In this document: piece by piece, positions 32,949 through 44,776 of the stretch
Layout: every line of letters begins with the position of its first letter
Numbering within the stretch: position 1 is the first letter of the stretch
NCBI RefSeq assembly: GCF_019320115.1
Contig: NC_089593.1
Coordinates: 17,158,870 to 17,222,869 of the forward strand
Direction: 5' to 3'
Length of the DNA stretch: 64,000 nucleotides
Source of the DNA: Miscanthus floridulus
Taxonomy: Eukaryota; Streptophyta; Magnoliopsida; Poales; Poaceae
Notes under the pieces: model-generated
What the model was told of the DNA's origin: nothing
What the model saw: the letters and a program-made list of their open reading frames with translations, nothing else
Database searches by the model: none
Position numbers and translations under genes: made by a program

Positions 32949-35900
32949 TCAACACATATTTGAGAAATCCAATATGTTCAACTCATTCCTTAGCTTGCAA
33001 AACCTTTTCTCATCCAATAGCTTGGTGAATATATCGGTAAATTGATCTTCGATGCCTACACTCTTAATACAAATGTCCCCTTTTTGTTGGTGATCTCTTA
33101 TGAAATGGTGGCGGACATCAATGTGCTTTGTTCTTGCATGTTGAACCAGATTGTTGGTCAACTTGATTGCACTCTCATTGTCACATAGCAATGGCACTTT
33201 CTTGAACTTGATTCCAAAATCATTCAAAGTGGCCTTTATCCAAAGTTTTTATGCACAACAACTACCGGCGGATATGTATGCGGCTTCGGCAGTTGATAAT
33301 GCAACACTATTTTGCTTCTTTGATGACCATGAAACAAGTGATCTTCCCAACAATTGACATGTGCCCGAGGTGCTCTTCCTTTCAACCTTGCATCCTGCAT
33401 AATCGAGTCGGAGTAACCAACTAGCTCAAACTTTGCTCCTTTGGGATACCACAAACCAACATTTTGTGTATGCTTCAAGTACCTCAATATTCTCTTAGTA
33501 GCCTTCAAATGACTTTCTCTTGGTGAGGCTTGAAATCTTGCACACATGCATACACTAAACATGACATCCGGCCTTGATGCAGTCATATAGAGTAGGCTTC
33601 CAATCATAGACCGATAAAATTTTTGATCCACCATATTTCCACTTGCATCACTATCCAAGTTGTCATTTAATCCCATTGGTGTGCTAATGGCTTTACTATC
33701 ATTCATGCCAAACTTCTTGATCATGTCCTTGATATACTTGCCTTGACTCATAAATGTACCATTCTTCAATTGCTTGATTTGAAGACCAAGGAAGTAACTC
33801 AACTCTCCAATCATGGACATCTCAAACTCATTAGCCATCATCTTTCCAAACTCATCACAAAAGTCTTAATTGGTTGATCCAAATATGATGTCATCAACAT
33901 AGATTTGCAACACAAATAAATCTTCACCAATCTTCTTGATGAAAAGAGTGGTGTCAACCTTGCCCATCATGAACCCTTTAGAGAGTAGGAAGTCCCTCAA
34001 TCTCTCATACCATGCTCTAGGTGCTTGCTTCAAACCATACAATGCCTTCTTCAACTTGTACACATGGTTGGGCTTCTTGTCATCTTCAAAACCTGGAGGT
34101 TGCTCAACATATACTTCTTCATTGATGTAACCATTGAGAAATGCACTCTTAACATCCATTTGATAGAGCTTGATGTTGTGGGCACAAGCATAGGCTAGCA
34201 AGATTCTTATTGCTTCCAATCTAGCAACCGGGGCATATGTTTCTCTAAAGTCAAGACCTTCAACTTGTGTATAGCCTTGTACTACCAATCTTGCTTTGTT
34301 CCTTACTACTATCCCATCTTGATCTTGCTTGTTTCTAAAGACCCATTTGGTTCCAATCACATTTTATTCTTTTGGTCTCTCTACTAATTCCCATACTTGA
34401 TTTCTTGTGAAGTTATTCAATTCTTCATGCATAGTATTCACCCAATCAACATCCTTCAATGCTTCATCTATCTTCTTTGGTTCAATGGATGACATAAATG
34501 AGAAATGCTCACAAAATGAAGCCAATCTTGATCTAGTTTGCACACCTCTTGAAATGTCACCAATGATAGTGTCCAATGGATGATCCCTTGCAATATTGGT
34601 TGGTTGGAGGATAGGAATTTGATTGCTTGCACTTGCTTGATCATTGGGTTGAGATGATGTACTAGCCACTTGATCTTGTTCATTATCATGAGAGCCACTT
34701 GTACTAACTTGATTTGTATCATCTTGCACATTTGAGTTAGAGAACACTTGCACTTGATCATCTTCATTGTCATTCACTTGCCTAGGCCTCAATTCACCAA
34801 CATCCATGTTCTTCATGGCATTTGAACGTTGAATGCCTCTAACATCTTCCAAGTTCTCATTCTCTACTTGTGAATCCTTGGTTTCATCAAATTCAATATC
34901 ATGAACTTCCTCAACAGTGCCACTATCCAAATTTCAAACTCTATATGCTTTGCTTGTAGTGGAATAACCAAGTAGGAATCCTTCATCACATTTATTGTCA
35001 AACTTGCCCAATCTAGTGCCTTTCTTCAAGATATAGCATTTGCAACCAAAGACCCAAAAATATGCAATGTTGGGTTTTCTACCATTCAAGAGCTCATATG
35101 GTGTCTTCTCTTTCAATGGGTGACAATAGAGGCGGTTGCTACAATAGCAAGCCGTGTTGATAGCTTTGGCCCAAAAAGATTGACTAACATTATACTCACT
35201 AAGCATAGACCTTGCCATATCAATGAGTGTTCTATTTTTTCTCTCAACAAGGCCATTTGATTGTGGAGTGTACTTGGCTGAGAATTGATGTCTAATTCCA
35301 AATTTATCCCACAACTCATCAATTCTAGTGTTCTTGAACTCACTACCATTATCACTTCTAACTCCCTTGATGGTTGTTTCAAACTCATTGTGAATGCCTT
35401 TGACAAATGATTCGAATGTTGCAAACATATCACTTTTGTCCACTAGAAAGAATACTCATGTGTATCTAGTGTAATCATCCACTATCACAAAGCCATATTT
35501 GTTACCACCAATACTAGTGTATTGAGTTGGCCCAAACAAGTCTATGTGCAATAACTCAAATGCTTTACTAGTGCTCATCATGCTTTTCTTAGGATGGGTG
35601 TTTCCAACTTGTTTTCCGGCTTGACAAGAGCTACAAAGCTTATCCTTTTCAAACACAACGTCTTTTAAGCCTCTAACCAAGTCATGCTTAACCAATCTAT
35701 TCAATTGTTTCATTCCAACATGACCAAGCCTTCTATGCCATAACCAACCCATGCTAGACTTAGTGAACAAGCATGTAGATAATCTAGCTTCACTAGCATT
35801 GAAATCAACCAAGTATAGATTCTCATATCTAAAGTCTTTAAAGATCAAGTTAGAGCCATCTACACTTATGATCTCTACATCATCTACCCTAAATATGCAT

Positions 35901-36172
35901 TTGAATCCAAGATCACACAATTGAGCCACGGATAGCAAATTGAAGTTCAAGCTCTCTACTAGCAACACATTGGATATGCTCATGTCATTGGATATTGCAA
36001 TCTTACCAAGTCCTTTGACCTTGCCTTTGCCATTATCACCAAATATAATACTATCATAACCATCATTGCCATTGGTGTTGATTGAGTTGAACATTCTTGC
36101 ATCACCGATCATGTGTTGAGTGCACCCACTATCAAGAACCCAATGCCTTCCTCCGGCTTTGTAATTGACCTA
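32949..36172 (-). pseudogene. SIRE-type pol: protease, integrase, RT, RNase H
   Basis: On the minus strand: protease motif WVLDSGCTQHM (about 36115-36145); pre-integrase finger LWHRRLGHVG...CSSCQAGK; integrase core with IDLFGP, RSDNGSEFK and ERKNRTLIDMARS (35700-34940); a hinge of acidic/Ser-rich sequence (34930-34500); RT (34360-33240, [20 protein letters not shown] and [10 protein letters not shown]); and RNase H ending near 32949. Interruptions occur near 35450 (TGA), 34931 (TGA), 34361 (TAA), 33865 and 33235. TAA is represented here, unlike in the two Gypsy elements. Confidence 0.85.
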
Positions 36173-36489
36173 CAAAAGAAGATCAATTCTTTTTAGATAC
36201 CCAAACTTGCTTGGGTCCTTGAAGGTTAGTTACTAAGCTCTTTGGTACCCAAATGGCTTTCTTCTTTGAGCCCATCCATGGTTTACCAATGAACTTAGCC
36301 TTTACACCATTTGTACCCCTAGTAAGCATGTAGAAAGAATCAAGCTTAATGGAGGATACATTAGTATTTTTGCTCTTGTTTTTGCATTCATGCTCTTTAT
36401 GACGAACTTGCTTGCAACTAGTGCAAAACTGACCATTGTTCTTCACAAAACTAGTCTTGTGAGGAGCAAAAGTCGCCTTGCCTTTCTTG

Positions 36490-38178
36490 GGGGTATAGCC
36501 TAATCCCTCTTGTAGAGAGAAGCTCTTTGGCTACCGAAGCACATAAGCAAGCGGCCCTCACCAGCATAGGCCTTAGCCAAGGTGTGAGTGAGCTTATTGA
36601 CCTCCTTCTTGAGGTTCTCATTCTCAACCATTAGTGAGGCATCACAAGTGTGACCATCACTACTATATGAGGTGGAAGTAGAAGTACTACAAGAAGGGTT
36701 AGTGGGAGCAACAATAATAGGTATAGATAATGATTCATCAATTATATCATAAGTTAAGCCTACGTTGCAAGTTTCAACATGCTTCTTTTTATTTTGCTCA
36801 TCAAGCAAAGAGAAATAAGCTTTTTCAAGCTTCTTGTGAGCCTTGCCAATCTTCTCATGGGCTTCCTCTAGCCTCTCATGAGTTGCTTTGAGCTCATCAA
36901 GAGCTTGCTTAAGGGCTTTTACCTCCTTATTCAAGCTCTTGCATTCCCTTCTCTTAATGTCAAGTGTTCTTTAGCATCTTCTAGCATGTCAAATAATTCA
37001 TCTTTAGTAGGTTCATCATCATCACTATCACTATCATTTTCATTATCATGTTCATCATCACTTCCATCATCACAAGTTTGTACCTTAGTGGCCTTAGCCA
37101 TGAAGCATGATGGAGTGTCGAAGAGAGAAGGCTTCTCATTGATTGCAATGCTTGCAAGTGCCTTCTTCTTGGTGGTCTTGTCATCATCACTATCATCATC
37201 ACTTGAGGAAGCATCACTATCCCAAGTGACCACATATGAACCACCCTTCTTCTTCTTGAAGGTCATCTTGTCCTTCTTCTCTTTCCTTTCCTGCTTGTCC
37301 TTCTTCTTGTTCTTCTTGTTGTCATCATCATTGTCGCTATTGTATGGACATTGAGCAACAAGATGATCTTTGCTTCTATATTTGAAGCACCTTCTTAACT
37401 CTTCCTTGTTCTTGGATGAAGATTTCTTTCTTCTAGCATGGTAGCCCTTCTTCACCATGAACTTGCCAAATCTCTTAACAAAGAGAGTCATCTTCTCATC
37501 ATCATCATCCCATAAACCATCATCTTCACTTGATGTTTCTTGCTTTGCCTTGCCCTTGGATGATGTGGCCTTAAATGCCATGCTCTTCTTCTTCTCATCC
37601 TTCTTCTCCTTCTTTTCTTCCTTCTCATCATCATCTCTATATGTATCATCGGTCATTATATCTCCCAACACTTAGTTTGGTGTCATGGTGTCCAAACCAC
37701 TCCTCAATAGAATAGTGACCAATGTGCCAAATCTTGAAGGTAAGCATCTCAAGAACTTGTGGGAGAAGTCCTTGTCCTTCACCTCCTCTCCAAGTGCTTT
37801 GAGATCATTGATAAGCACTTGAAGCCTATGTAACATCTCCGGCACACTCTCATCCTCCTTCATCTTAAAGCTTGCAAACTTCTCTTTGAGAATGTATGCC
37901 TTTGCACCCTTCATGGCTTGAGTGCCCTCAAATGATTCTTTCAACTTCTTCCAAGCCTCATGAGCCATCTCAATATTCTTGATTTGCTCAAATGTTCTCT
38001 CTTCAATTGCATCATGAATGGCACTTAGAGCAATGTCATTGTTTTGGAGAAGCACTTCTTCGGCCACGGTGGGATTCTCTGGATCACCAATCTCAAATTT
38101 GGTTTCTACCACCTTCCACACTTTTCTATTGATTGACTTGATATGTGTGGTCATCTTTGATTTCCAATGTCCGGTCAT
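36490..38178 (-). pseudogene. SIRE-type gag, N-terminus lost to an LTR deletion
   Basis: Three blocks: 38178-37672 (retrotransposon gag core, EAWKKLKESFEGTQAMKGAK), 37671-36931 (Lys/Glu/Asp-rich with a zinc knuckle, CFKYRSKDHLVAQC, its second Cys replaced by Tyr) and 36934-36500 (coiled coil HERLEEAHEKIGKAHKKLEK). A second Cys/His cluster CTSCKQVRHKEHEC follows at about 36430. The frame of the first block begins inside LTR sequence at 38170, so the true start is deleted. A TAA near 37672 divides blocks one and two. Confidence 0.75.
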
Positions 38179-38781
38179 TTCAGCGCCAACGTCCGGTCGA
38201 TGACCGATGCTGCGCTTCTTCTGCTGCTACTGACCGGACATGCCGGTCCTTCAGAGACCAGCGTCCGGTCACTTACAGTGGCCACGTTCACCTGAGTTTA
38301 GGGAACCGGTGAAGTTTCTAATCCTTGCTCAAATGTGCCAACCACCAAGTGTATCACCTTGTGCACATGTGTTAGCATATTTTCACAAATATTTTCAAGG
38401 GTGTTAGCACTCCACTAGATCCTAAATGCATATGCAATGAGTTAGAGCATCTAGTGGCACTTTGATAACCGCATTTTGATACGAGTTTCACCTCTCTTAA
38501 TAGTACGGCTATCGAACCTAAATGTGATCACACTCTCTAAGTGTCTTGATCACTAAAACAAAATAGCTCCTACCATTTATACCTTTGCCTTGAGCCTTTT
38601 GTTTTTCTCTTTCTTCTTTTCAAGTCTAAGCACTTGATCATCACCATGGCATCACCATCATCATGTCATGATCTTCATTTGCTTCACCACTTGGAATGTG
38701 CTACCTATCTCATGATCACTTGATAAACTAGGTTAGCACTTAGGGTTTCATCAATTCACCAAAACCAAACTAGAGCTTTCA
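38169..38781 (-). repeat. 5' LTR remnant of the SIRE-type element, 613 bp
   Basis: It matches 31117-31775 of the other LTR, missing about 50 bases near 38300. Its inner end at about 38170 runs straight into gag, so the downstream two thirds of the LTR, the primer-binding site and the leader are deleted. Confidence 0.8.
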
Positions 38782-38786
38782 GTAAG

Positions 38787-39103
38787 CCACAGCTGTTCAG
38801 ACAGAGGATGTCAACAGGGCTAAGGAAGAACGCCTGATCACCTGCGTCTGCACAGCCAAATACCTAGAAGGCTTTGCGAAGATACTACAACCGCAACATC
38901 AAAGGTCATTCATTTGCTGTCGGCGACCTCGTTCTCCGTAGAAAACAGAAAACCAATGGGATGCATAAGCTCTCCTCCCCCTGGGAAGGGCCTCATGTGG
39001 TCAAAGAGGTTACCCGACCAAGGTCTTACTGGCTATGCAACTTGGATGAAATCGATATCCCCAACTCATGGCATATTGAGCACCTTATACGTTTCTATCC
39101 TTG
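38787..39103 (+). pseudogene. Tat-type integrase C-terminal end, after the nested Copia
   Basis: With the Copia and one duplication removed, the frame from 29325 stays open across the junction into 38787. After a 1-base shift near 38870 it continues as RRYYNRNIKGHSFAVGDLVL and ends HLIRFYP at TGA 39102. This is the usual C-terminal tail of Tat integrases. Confidence 0.75.
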
Positions 39104-39980
39104 AAACTCTCCAGATATGTATTCTCCACTCCATAATGAATGAAGTTTTGGTCGTCATAATTTGTCTCCATTATATCTCCATTACGGTTTTATCTCTATT
39201 TGTGGTCGCCAGCTCTAAGCTACTACTTAACAAACTCCAATACGTGATCTCCATAAACGCTCTACCATGTTTCTCCATATCTCCAAGATATTTCACCGAC
39301 CATCGAGCAGCACACGTTCTGTTCTATGCTCTATGGAGAAGACCCAGTCTCTGATATCTCCCTACACGTGCTACGGGCTCCGCGCTCTACGTTATGGGTG
39401 GTCGGCTGCGGTTCCTTGGTCACGCCTGTTCCTCCTACATGTGCACGGGCTCCACGCTCGACGTTATGGACTATGGGCTAGCCAAGGCCAAGAGTCCAGT
39501 AAAGAACCAACTGCTCGGATGTTACTTATACTGCATATATCTCCAAGCTATTTTGCCAACCGTCGAGCATCACATGTTCTGCTCTATTCTCTTTGGAGAA
39601 GACCTAGTCTCTGATCTCTCCCTACACGTGCTACGGGCTCCGCGCTCTATGTTATAGGTGGTCGGCTGTGGTTCTTTGGTCACGCCTGTTCCGCCTACAC
39701 GTGCACAGGCTCCACGCTTGACGTTATGGACTATGGGCTAGCCAAGGTCAAGAGTTCAGTAATGAACTAACTGCTCGGACGCTACTTATACTATGTATAA
39801 TTATGTTAGGGTTAACACTACAATGATTTTTTCACCGCAATACTAGCAAACTGCATAAACATGCACATGTCACTTTACAACATTTATACATATATATAAA
39901 TGTTTGTCTACGCCCTTGCATGTTTTAACAACATTTATACATAATTTTCTCCAAGCAGATCATGGGGCTTCGCCATCGCC
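39104..39980. other. Tat element untranslated region with a tandem repeat
   Basis: This non-coding region lies between pol and the antisense ORF. It is dominated by the two-copy repeat listed separately, and ends with AT-rich sequence near 39810-39950. Confidence 0.6.
39281..39800. repeat. Two-copy tandem repeat, period 260 bp
   Basis: CTCCAAG starts copies at 39281 and 39541. The copies share long blocks such as CTACACGTGCTACGGGCTCC and CGTTATGGACTATGGGCTAG. Small differences indicate some age. Confidence 0.85.
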
Positions 39981-40002
39981 ATCCATCTCGCCAAACAGGT
40001 CA

Positions 40003-43000
40003 ACGTCGCCAGCCAATTTCTTCACCGCGTCTTCCACCTCATCTTCCAGCTACTGATGCTCCGTCGCCTCTGTCCCTTTGGCGAATTTGGCCCCTATTGC
40101 TTGAAGGTCAATGGCTAGGTAGTGGGACCGAACCACCGCTAGGGCGTGTGTAACAGCAATGACGGTGGCATCGCGGTTGAAGCTTTTGAAGTTCTCCCAT
40201 GCCACCTTGCACCTGTCGATGAAGGTGTCTGGACATGGCGGCCTACCGTTAGGCTGAGGAGCCACCTCTAGGTCGACGTAGTTGAGCACCGGCTTGACTT
40301 CGGCAACTATGGCGTTGAGCTTGCCCTTCTAGGTTCTGGCCTCCTGCTCCAGCACATCGAACTATGCCTTGGTCTTCCGACGGTACTCTATAGGCATCAC
40401 AAGGATCTGTCAACCAAAGAAATTACTCCAGCAGTAACTCTGACCATGAAGTATTCACCTTTCAGCTCCTCGGCCAGCTTCTCCGCTCGCCCAGCAACTT
40501 TCTTCTCCTCCTCCTGGAGTTGCCCGATGGTTTGGCATAGCTGGCTGAGCACCGCATCTTGCTCTACAAGCACAACAATCATCAGCAATAATATGACTGT
40601 TCAACAATGCAAAGCAAAATCGCCAATACGCCATACCTTTTCTCCGCTTAGAGACATTCTGGAGCTGCTCAGACTTCCGCTCCAACTGCTAAGACACACT
40701 CGTTAGCCACTCAGAGACGGTGGCCAGTTAATTGGACTTGCCCCGCAACTACTTGGACACGGTCGCCAACTACTCAGACAGAGCCCCCTTTTGGTATTCT
40801 AGATCCCGCGCTTGAGACTCGACAAGGTCCCGCTCGCGCTGGGCCCTCTGGACGTTTTTCTCCATGAGCTTCATTGCCTCCTTTAGCTTTGCGATTTCTT
40901 CGGTGAGGGGCTCCATCCTCTTAATCAGTTGGCATCATTGTTCGGTAGTCCAAGCTATCCCCTACAAAAGCACCAGGACTATGAAGAACTCCAATCTCCA
41001 ACGTTAAAGATGAACATTGATGACGCAATGCTAACCTTGATCTACTTCATGGCCATCGACAGGGTAGACTCCAGCCTCCTGAGCTCCCGGTGGTGTCCTC
41101 CTCCTCAACAACCACCACTATGTTGCCCTGCTTGCGGAGGATTCTGACAGTTTAGGGTCATGATTCCTCACGTTCGATCTCTTCCACCTCATCCTCCTCC
41201 TTCGCAGCTGGCGGCACCACTAGAGGGCTCGATGGCCAGACAGCGTGTCCAACCATGCCCTCCGATGCCTAAGGGAGCGATGTCTGCTCCTCGAGCACCA
41301 CTGGCTTATCCGTTGTAGACTCCAAGGTGGCGTCGGCAACTCCAGCGTCTGCCTCCAAAGACCCGACGGCCACCGCCCTTGCCCCGAGCACCGCCGCTGA
41401 CCTGTCCGCCGTTGGTGCCAATTTTTTTACTGCCCCTAACTCCACCAGCAGGGGCGCTTGACTCCTTTGTAGGCTATCGAGCACCTGGGGACTTCGGAAT
41501 GGGATCTGCCGGTGTTGCCTCCACACTGGGACCAGCCCCCGACTGCTCACCGGTCTGGGCAGATGAATTCAATTCCTCTGTACACCTCGCTCTGCAACAA
41601 ATTAGTTCATCAATCACCGCAAGAGACAAGGATACAACAGCAAAATAACAAAAAGGCAAGGATACTTATGTGTTAGCCTGCTGGTAAACTTTCCTAAACC
41701 GGCGCTGCCTACCCGAGCCCTAGGTGTGGCCCTAGGGTCAACTCCTGCGCCCTGAGGAGGAGGTCTCATGGTCTCCGCCATCGGCCTCTCCTCCGGCTAC
41801 TACTTTGGGACTTCCCTCGCCTGCTGCTCGGGGACTCCCTTCACCTATTGCTCATGGACTCCCTGCCCTCCCTTCAATCGCTCCTCCATGCGTGTGCTGC
41901 GCGGAGGCACTTCAGTGCTCGGACGAGGAGCTACTGGAGCCCTGTCGTCATTTGACCACTTGGACATCGCTGCACTCTATGTTTGAGCGGTCCAATCATC
42001 ACCAAGTGAGATGTCGCCTAGCTTGTGGGGAGCGGCACCCGCCGTCTTCATCTTCTTCTAGGCCGACTCATCTGTCACTGCTTTTTTTCCCCGGAGTTTC
42101 TTTGACATCGGGGGAGGACTCTCTATCTGACCAGCATCTATGCCTTTGGACTCCGATGAGGCGCTGACGGCACCTTCCTCAAGCTAAGCTGGTGGCCGAG
42201 CATCTACTGCCTACGGCCAATCACCTCTTGGCACGTCTGAGAAGTACACCACTCGTTTCTACAAATGGATCTTTCCATAAGTGAATCAGTTCACCGCTCG
42301 GCAATGGTACAGGATAAAAAAGCATCAGGAACACACAATTGGGATGTTTACCTGAGGAGGTGGGTTCATACAGTTATAGGCCCTGGTCTGCTCAAATACG
42401 TTGAACGAGGCATTTGGAGTGAACAACTCTGTGGCCCACTCGAGCACATCATTCCTTGTTAGCCTCTCCATCCTCTCTCGGGTGCCTTCGATGTCCCCCT
42501 TGAAGTTGAAGCCCGCATGGCCCCTCTCCTTGCAAGGCTGGACATGGCGCACTATGAAGCTCACCGCCACCAGTCCGCCGTTCATCTTCATGCCTTTTAT
42601 CAGATTGAGGAGCTCCCTCACCTGCTCCATATCCAGACTGCTCGGCTTCTTCGACCGTCTCTTCTAGCTCTTTGGGATGTGGTAGATGTCGCAGCGGATG
42701 GCAGGGTGGCTCTACTTCATATAGAACCACATGGCATTCCACCCCTTCAGTGAGGTGTTCAGCGGTATAGTGATGTACTCGCCCGCCATTCCATCATGGA
42801 GTTAAAGATACACAACGTCGACCACCTTTGACCCGCCGCCACCTTTCTTCTTTAGCTAGAATAGATGACAGAAGAGGTTGAAGTGGGGAAGAACTCTGAG
42901 ATATGCTTCATAGAAATGGATAAAGATGGAGATGTGCAAGATGGTGTTTGGGTAGAGATTGCACAGACTAACTCTCCAGAACTCTAGAAGATCCCTCGAG

Positions 43001-43251
43001 AAAGGATGAACAGGAAATCCTAACCTGTGCCAGAAATAGTCCTCAAACACTACGACTTCATTGGTATGAGGCATCGGGAAGGGCTCACCGCTGGCTGGCC
43101 GCCATCCGGTGGTGACACGGTCAGAGAGAATGCCCACATCCACCATCCTATTGAGCTCCGCCTCCCCCGTGCGCGACGGCACCCACTCTTCGTCATGGTT
43201 GACTCCGACGCTCACCTTCTTTGGGTTTCTAGCTCCCCTCTTCGGCGCCAT
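40003..43251 (-). pseudogene. Antisense ORF of the Tat element (plant 'gypsy-type transposon' protein)
   Basis: The minus strand starts MAPKRGARNPKKVSVGVNHD at 43251 and continues with GEPFPMPHTNEVVVFEDYF and HPFSRDLLEFW, the conserved block of the Pfam family called putative gypsy-type transposon (Transposase_28). Broken homologous segments continue downstream (about 42330-42740 and 40050-40680), ending with CPDTFIDRCKVAWENFKSFN. Stops and frameshifts are frequent. Tat elements of grasses often carry such a reading frame opposite to pol, before the 3' LTR; its function is unknown. Confidence 0.7.
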
Positions 43252-43734
43252 CTCTCAAATCTAGTTTGGGATCAGCGGCAGAAGCACATGAGAATATGAA
43301 TCTAGAAATGCAAGGGTTGAGGAGGAAGAGGAAATGGCAAAGTGGCAAAGGTGGGGGCGCGGGTGCGGCGACGTAGTTATAAAGCACTCCCCCCACCTTC
43401 TGCATTCGCGGGTTTTTAGGAAACTGCTCCATGATTTGTGCCTCTCTGAATTCTCCAAAATGGCATGGTGGGCCTTTACCTGGGTTTTCGTGCAACTGTA
43501 GCCCATATCGCCCATTTCTCACTGCAAGTGTTACTGCTCACCGAATATTCGCTGACATCTCCACCAACTGTTATGGCTCAATAATTACTACTGTACAACC
43601 ATTACTTCGGTATTTTCTCCGTGATTTGTTTTCTCCAAGATTTCCACTTGTGGCTTGGGGACTGCATCATCAACATGACTTGGCTCCTCACCACACTAGG
43701 GACTTTCTTCCATTGACTGTTGTTTCTGATCTTG

Positions 43735-44030
43735 GCACCACATGACGACGTCACCTACTGTTAGGCTTGGGGACTAAGTGGGCACACTTCACCTTGTGGT
43801 GAATGTGCTTTTCTCATTTTTGGATTAAACCTAGGGATTGGCTGCTTGCTCGGCTGGTCTTGTGCTTTTCTTTACTTTTGACCCTGGCACCATGTGACTA
43901 CATCACCTACTATCAGGCTCGGGGACTAAGTGGGCACACTTCACCTTGCGGTGAGTGTGTTTGCTTTAATCTATAAGACTACGCGCCTCTTGAAGCTGAA
44001 GAAGACTATCTATCTTTCTCGTGGTCAGAC
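43735..44030. repeat. Tandem repeat inside the Tat LTR region, period 152 bp
   Basis: AGGCTTGGGGACTAAGTGGG at 43763 recurs as AGGCTCGGGGACTAAGTGGG at 43915, with matching flanks (GGCACCA-TGAC before, CACACTTCACCTTG after). A third shorter copy of CTAAGTGGGCACACTTGG occurs near 44030. Confidence 0.75.
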
Positions 44031-44553
44031 ACTAAGTGGGCACACTTGGTCCACTATGAGGAAATTTTTTATTCTAAACTTGAGCTCCTTACACCCTTAT
44101 GGCAAGCCGTACTTGGGTTACACTGCTCGGTGATGGTTCACATTGATTGCTCGGCGATGGTTCACGCTGCTCGGCGACGGCTCACAACTACTCGGCAACT
44201 CATCACAGCGGTCAGACCATGAGTTTGACTGCTTGGCTTTGTTCGCACCTACTCGAACAAGCTCAAGACGGCATTGCACAATGGATACAAGGCACTCAGG
44301 GACTAGCTATGGGGGGTACGACCCTAGATACCCATGGTAGACCACATGGGTTGCGCCCCCAGGGGCGGCCCAGCCCACAAGATGAAGCCTTACGGGGCAC
44401 GACGCTGCTCGGCGTCTCCCGCAAGACACCAGGAAGATATCCTGAAGATACTATGAGATCTATTAGGATACATATGATCCCATGATTCCTGTAATCTGTT
44501 ATTACTTTCCAGTTATCTCCTAGATCTAACCGACTTGTAACCCTAATCCCTAG

Positions 44554-44564
44554 ACTATATAAGG
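44554..44564 (+). promoter_or_regulatory. TATA box of the Tat LTR
   Basis: ACTATATAAGG precedes a GGCGGGCAGGGACCC stretch, as in related LTR promoters. Transcription would start about 25-30 bases downstream. Confidence 0.6.
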
Positions 44565-44776
44565 CGGGCAGGGACCCCCTCTAAACTCACGTAATATCAT
44601 ACGATAGCCAATACAATCCAACAGACCATAGGAGTAGGGTACTATGTCATACTGACGGCCTGAACCTGTCTAACTCGTGTGTTTCTGTTGCCTTCTTGTT
44701 CTCGATTACACGCACCTCTGCCGATCAATCTACCTTCGTGGGATACCCCTCAGAGGACTATCGACGATATTCTATC

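Larger units (their letters stand above)
29842..38781 (-). mobile_element. SIRE/Maximus-type Ty1/Copia retrotransposon nested in the Tat element
   Basis: The left boundary is TGAAAGGTCCTAATGGCTAG at 29842 and the right boundary ends CTAGAGCTTTCA at 38781. The flanks are GCAAG (29837-29841) and GTAAG (38782-38786), a 5-bp duplication with one C-to-T change. The element reads on the minus strand: gag, protease, integrase, RT, RNase H, a non-coding region, polypurine tract and LTR. The LTR start sequence and the long gag with coiled coil fit the SIRE/Maximus group. A deletion has removed most of the 5' LTR, the primer-binding site and the gag start. Confidence 0.88.
26237..44776 (+). mobile_element. 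Tat-lineage Gypsy element (RIRE2/Retand type), 5'-truncated, split by a SIRE-type Copia
   Basis: The pol order is protease-like domain, RT, RNase H, a second archaeal-type RNase H, then integrase, without a chromodomain. The second RNase H and a long antisense ORF before the 3' LTR are hallmarks of the Tat lineage. The 5' LTR and most of gag are absent. The element is split by the insertion at 29842-38781, whose target duplication (GCAAG/GTAAG) reconnects an open frame. It ends in a 3' LTR finishing at 44776, where it abuts a Copia fragment. Confidence 0.85.
43660..44776 (+). repeat. 3' LTR of the Tat element (start approximate)
   Basis: The end is clear: ...GACGATATTCTATCGACA at 44776, with foreign Copia sequence after it. 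A TATA box ACTATATAAGG is at 44554-44564. The start is one of several GGCTTGGGGACT-type repeats: 43759 begins TGTTAGGCTTGGGG, but no polypurine tract is obvious. The 5' LTR partner is missing, so it cannot be confirmed. Confidence 0.6.

Noticed and set aside
37000..37675. Ser-rich plus-strand frames
   Set aside because: They are complements of the Asp/Glu/Lys-rich SIRE-type gag on the minus strand.
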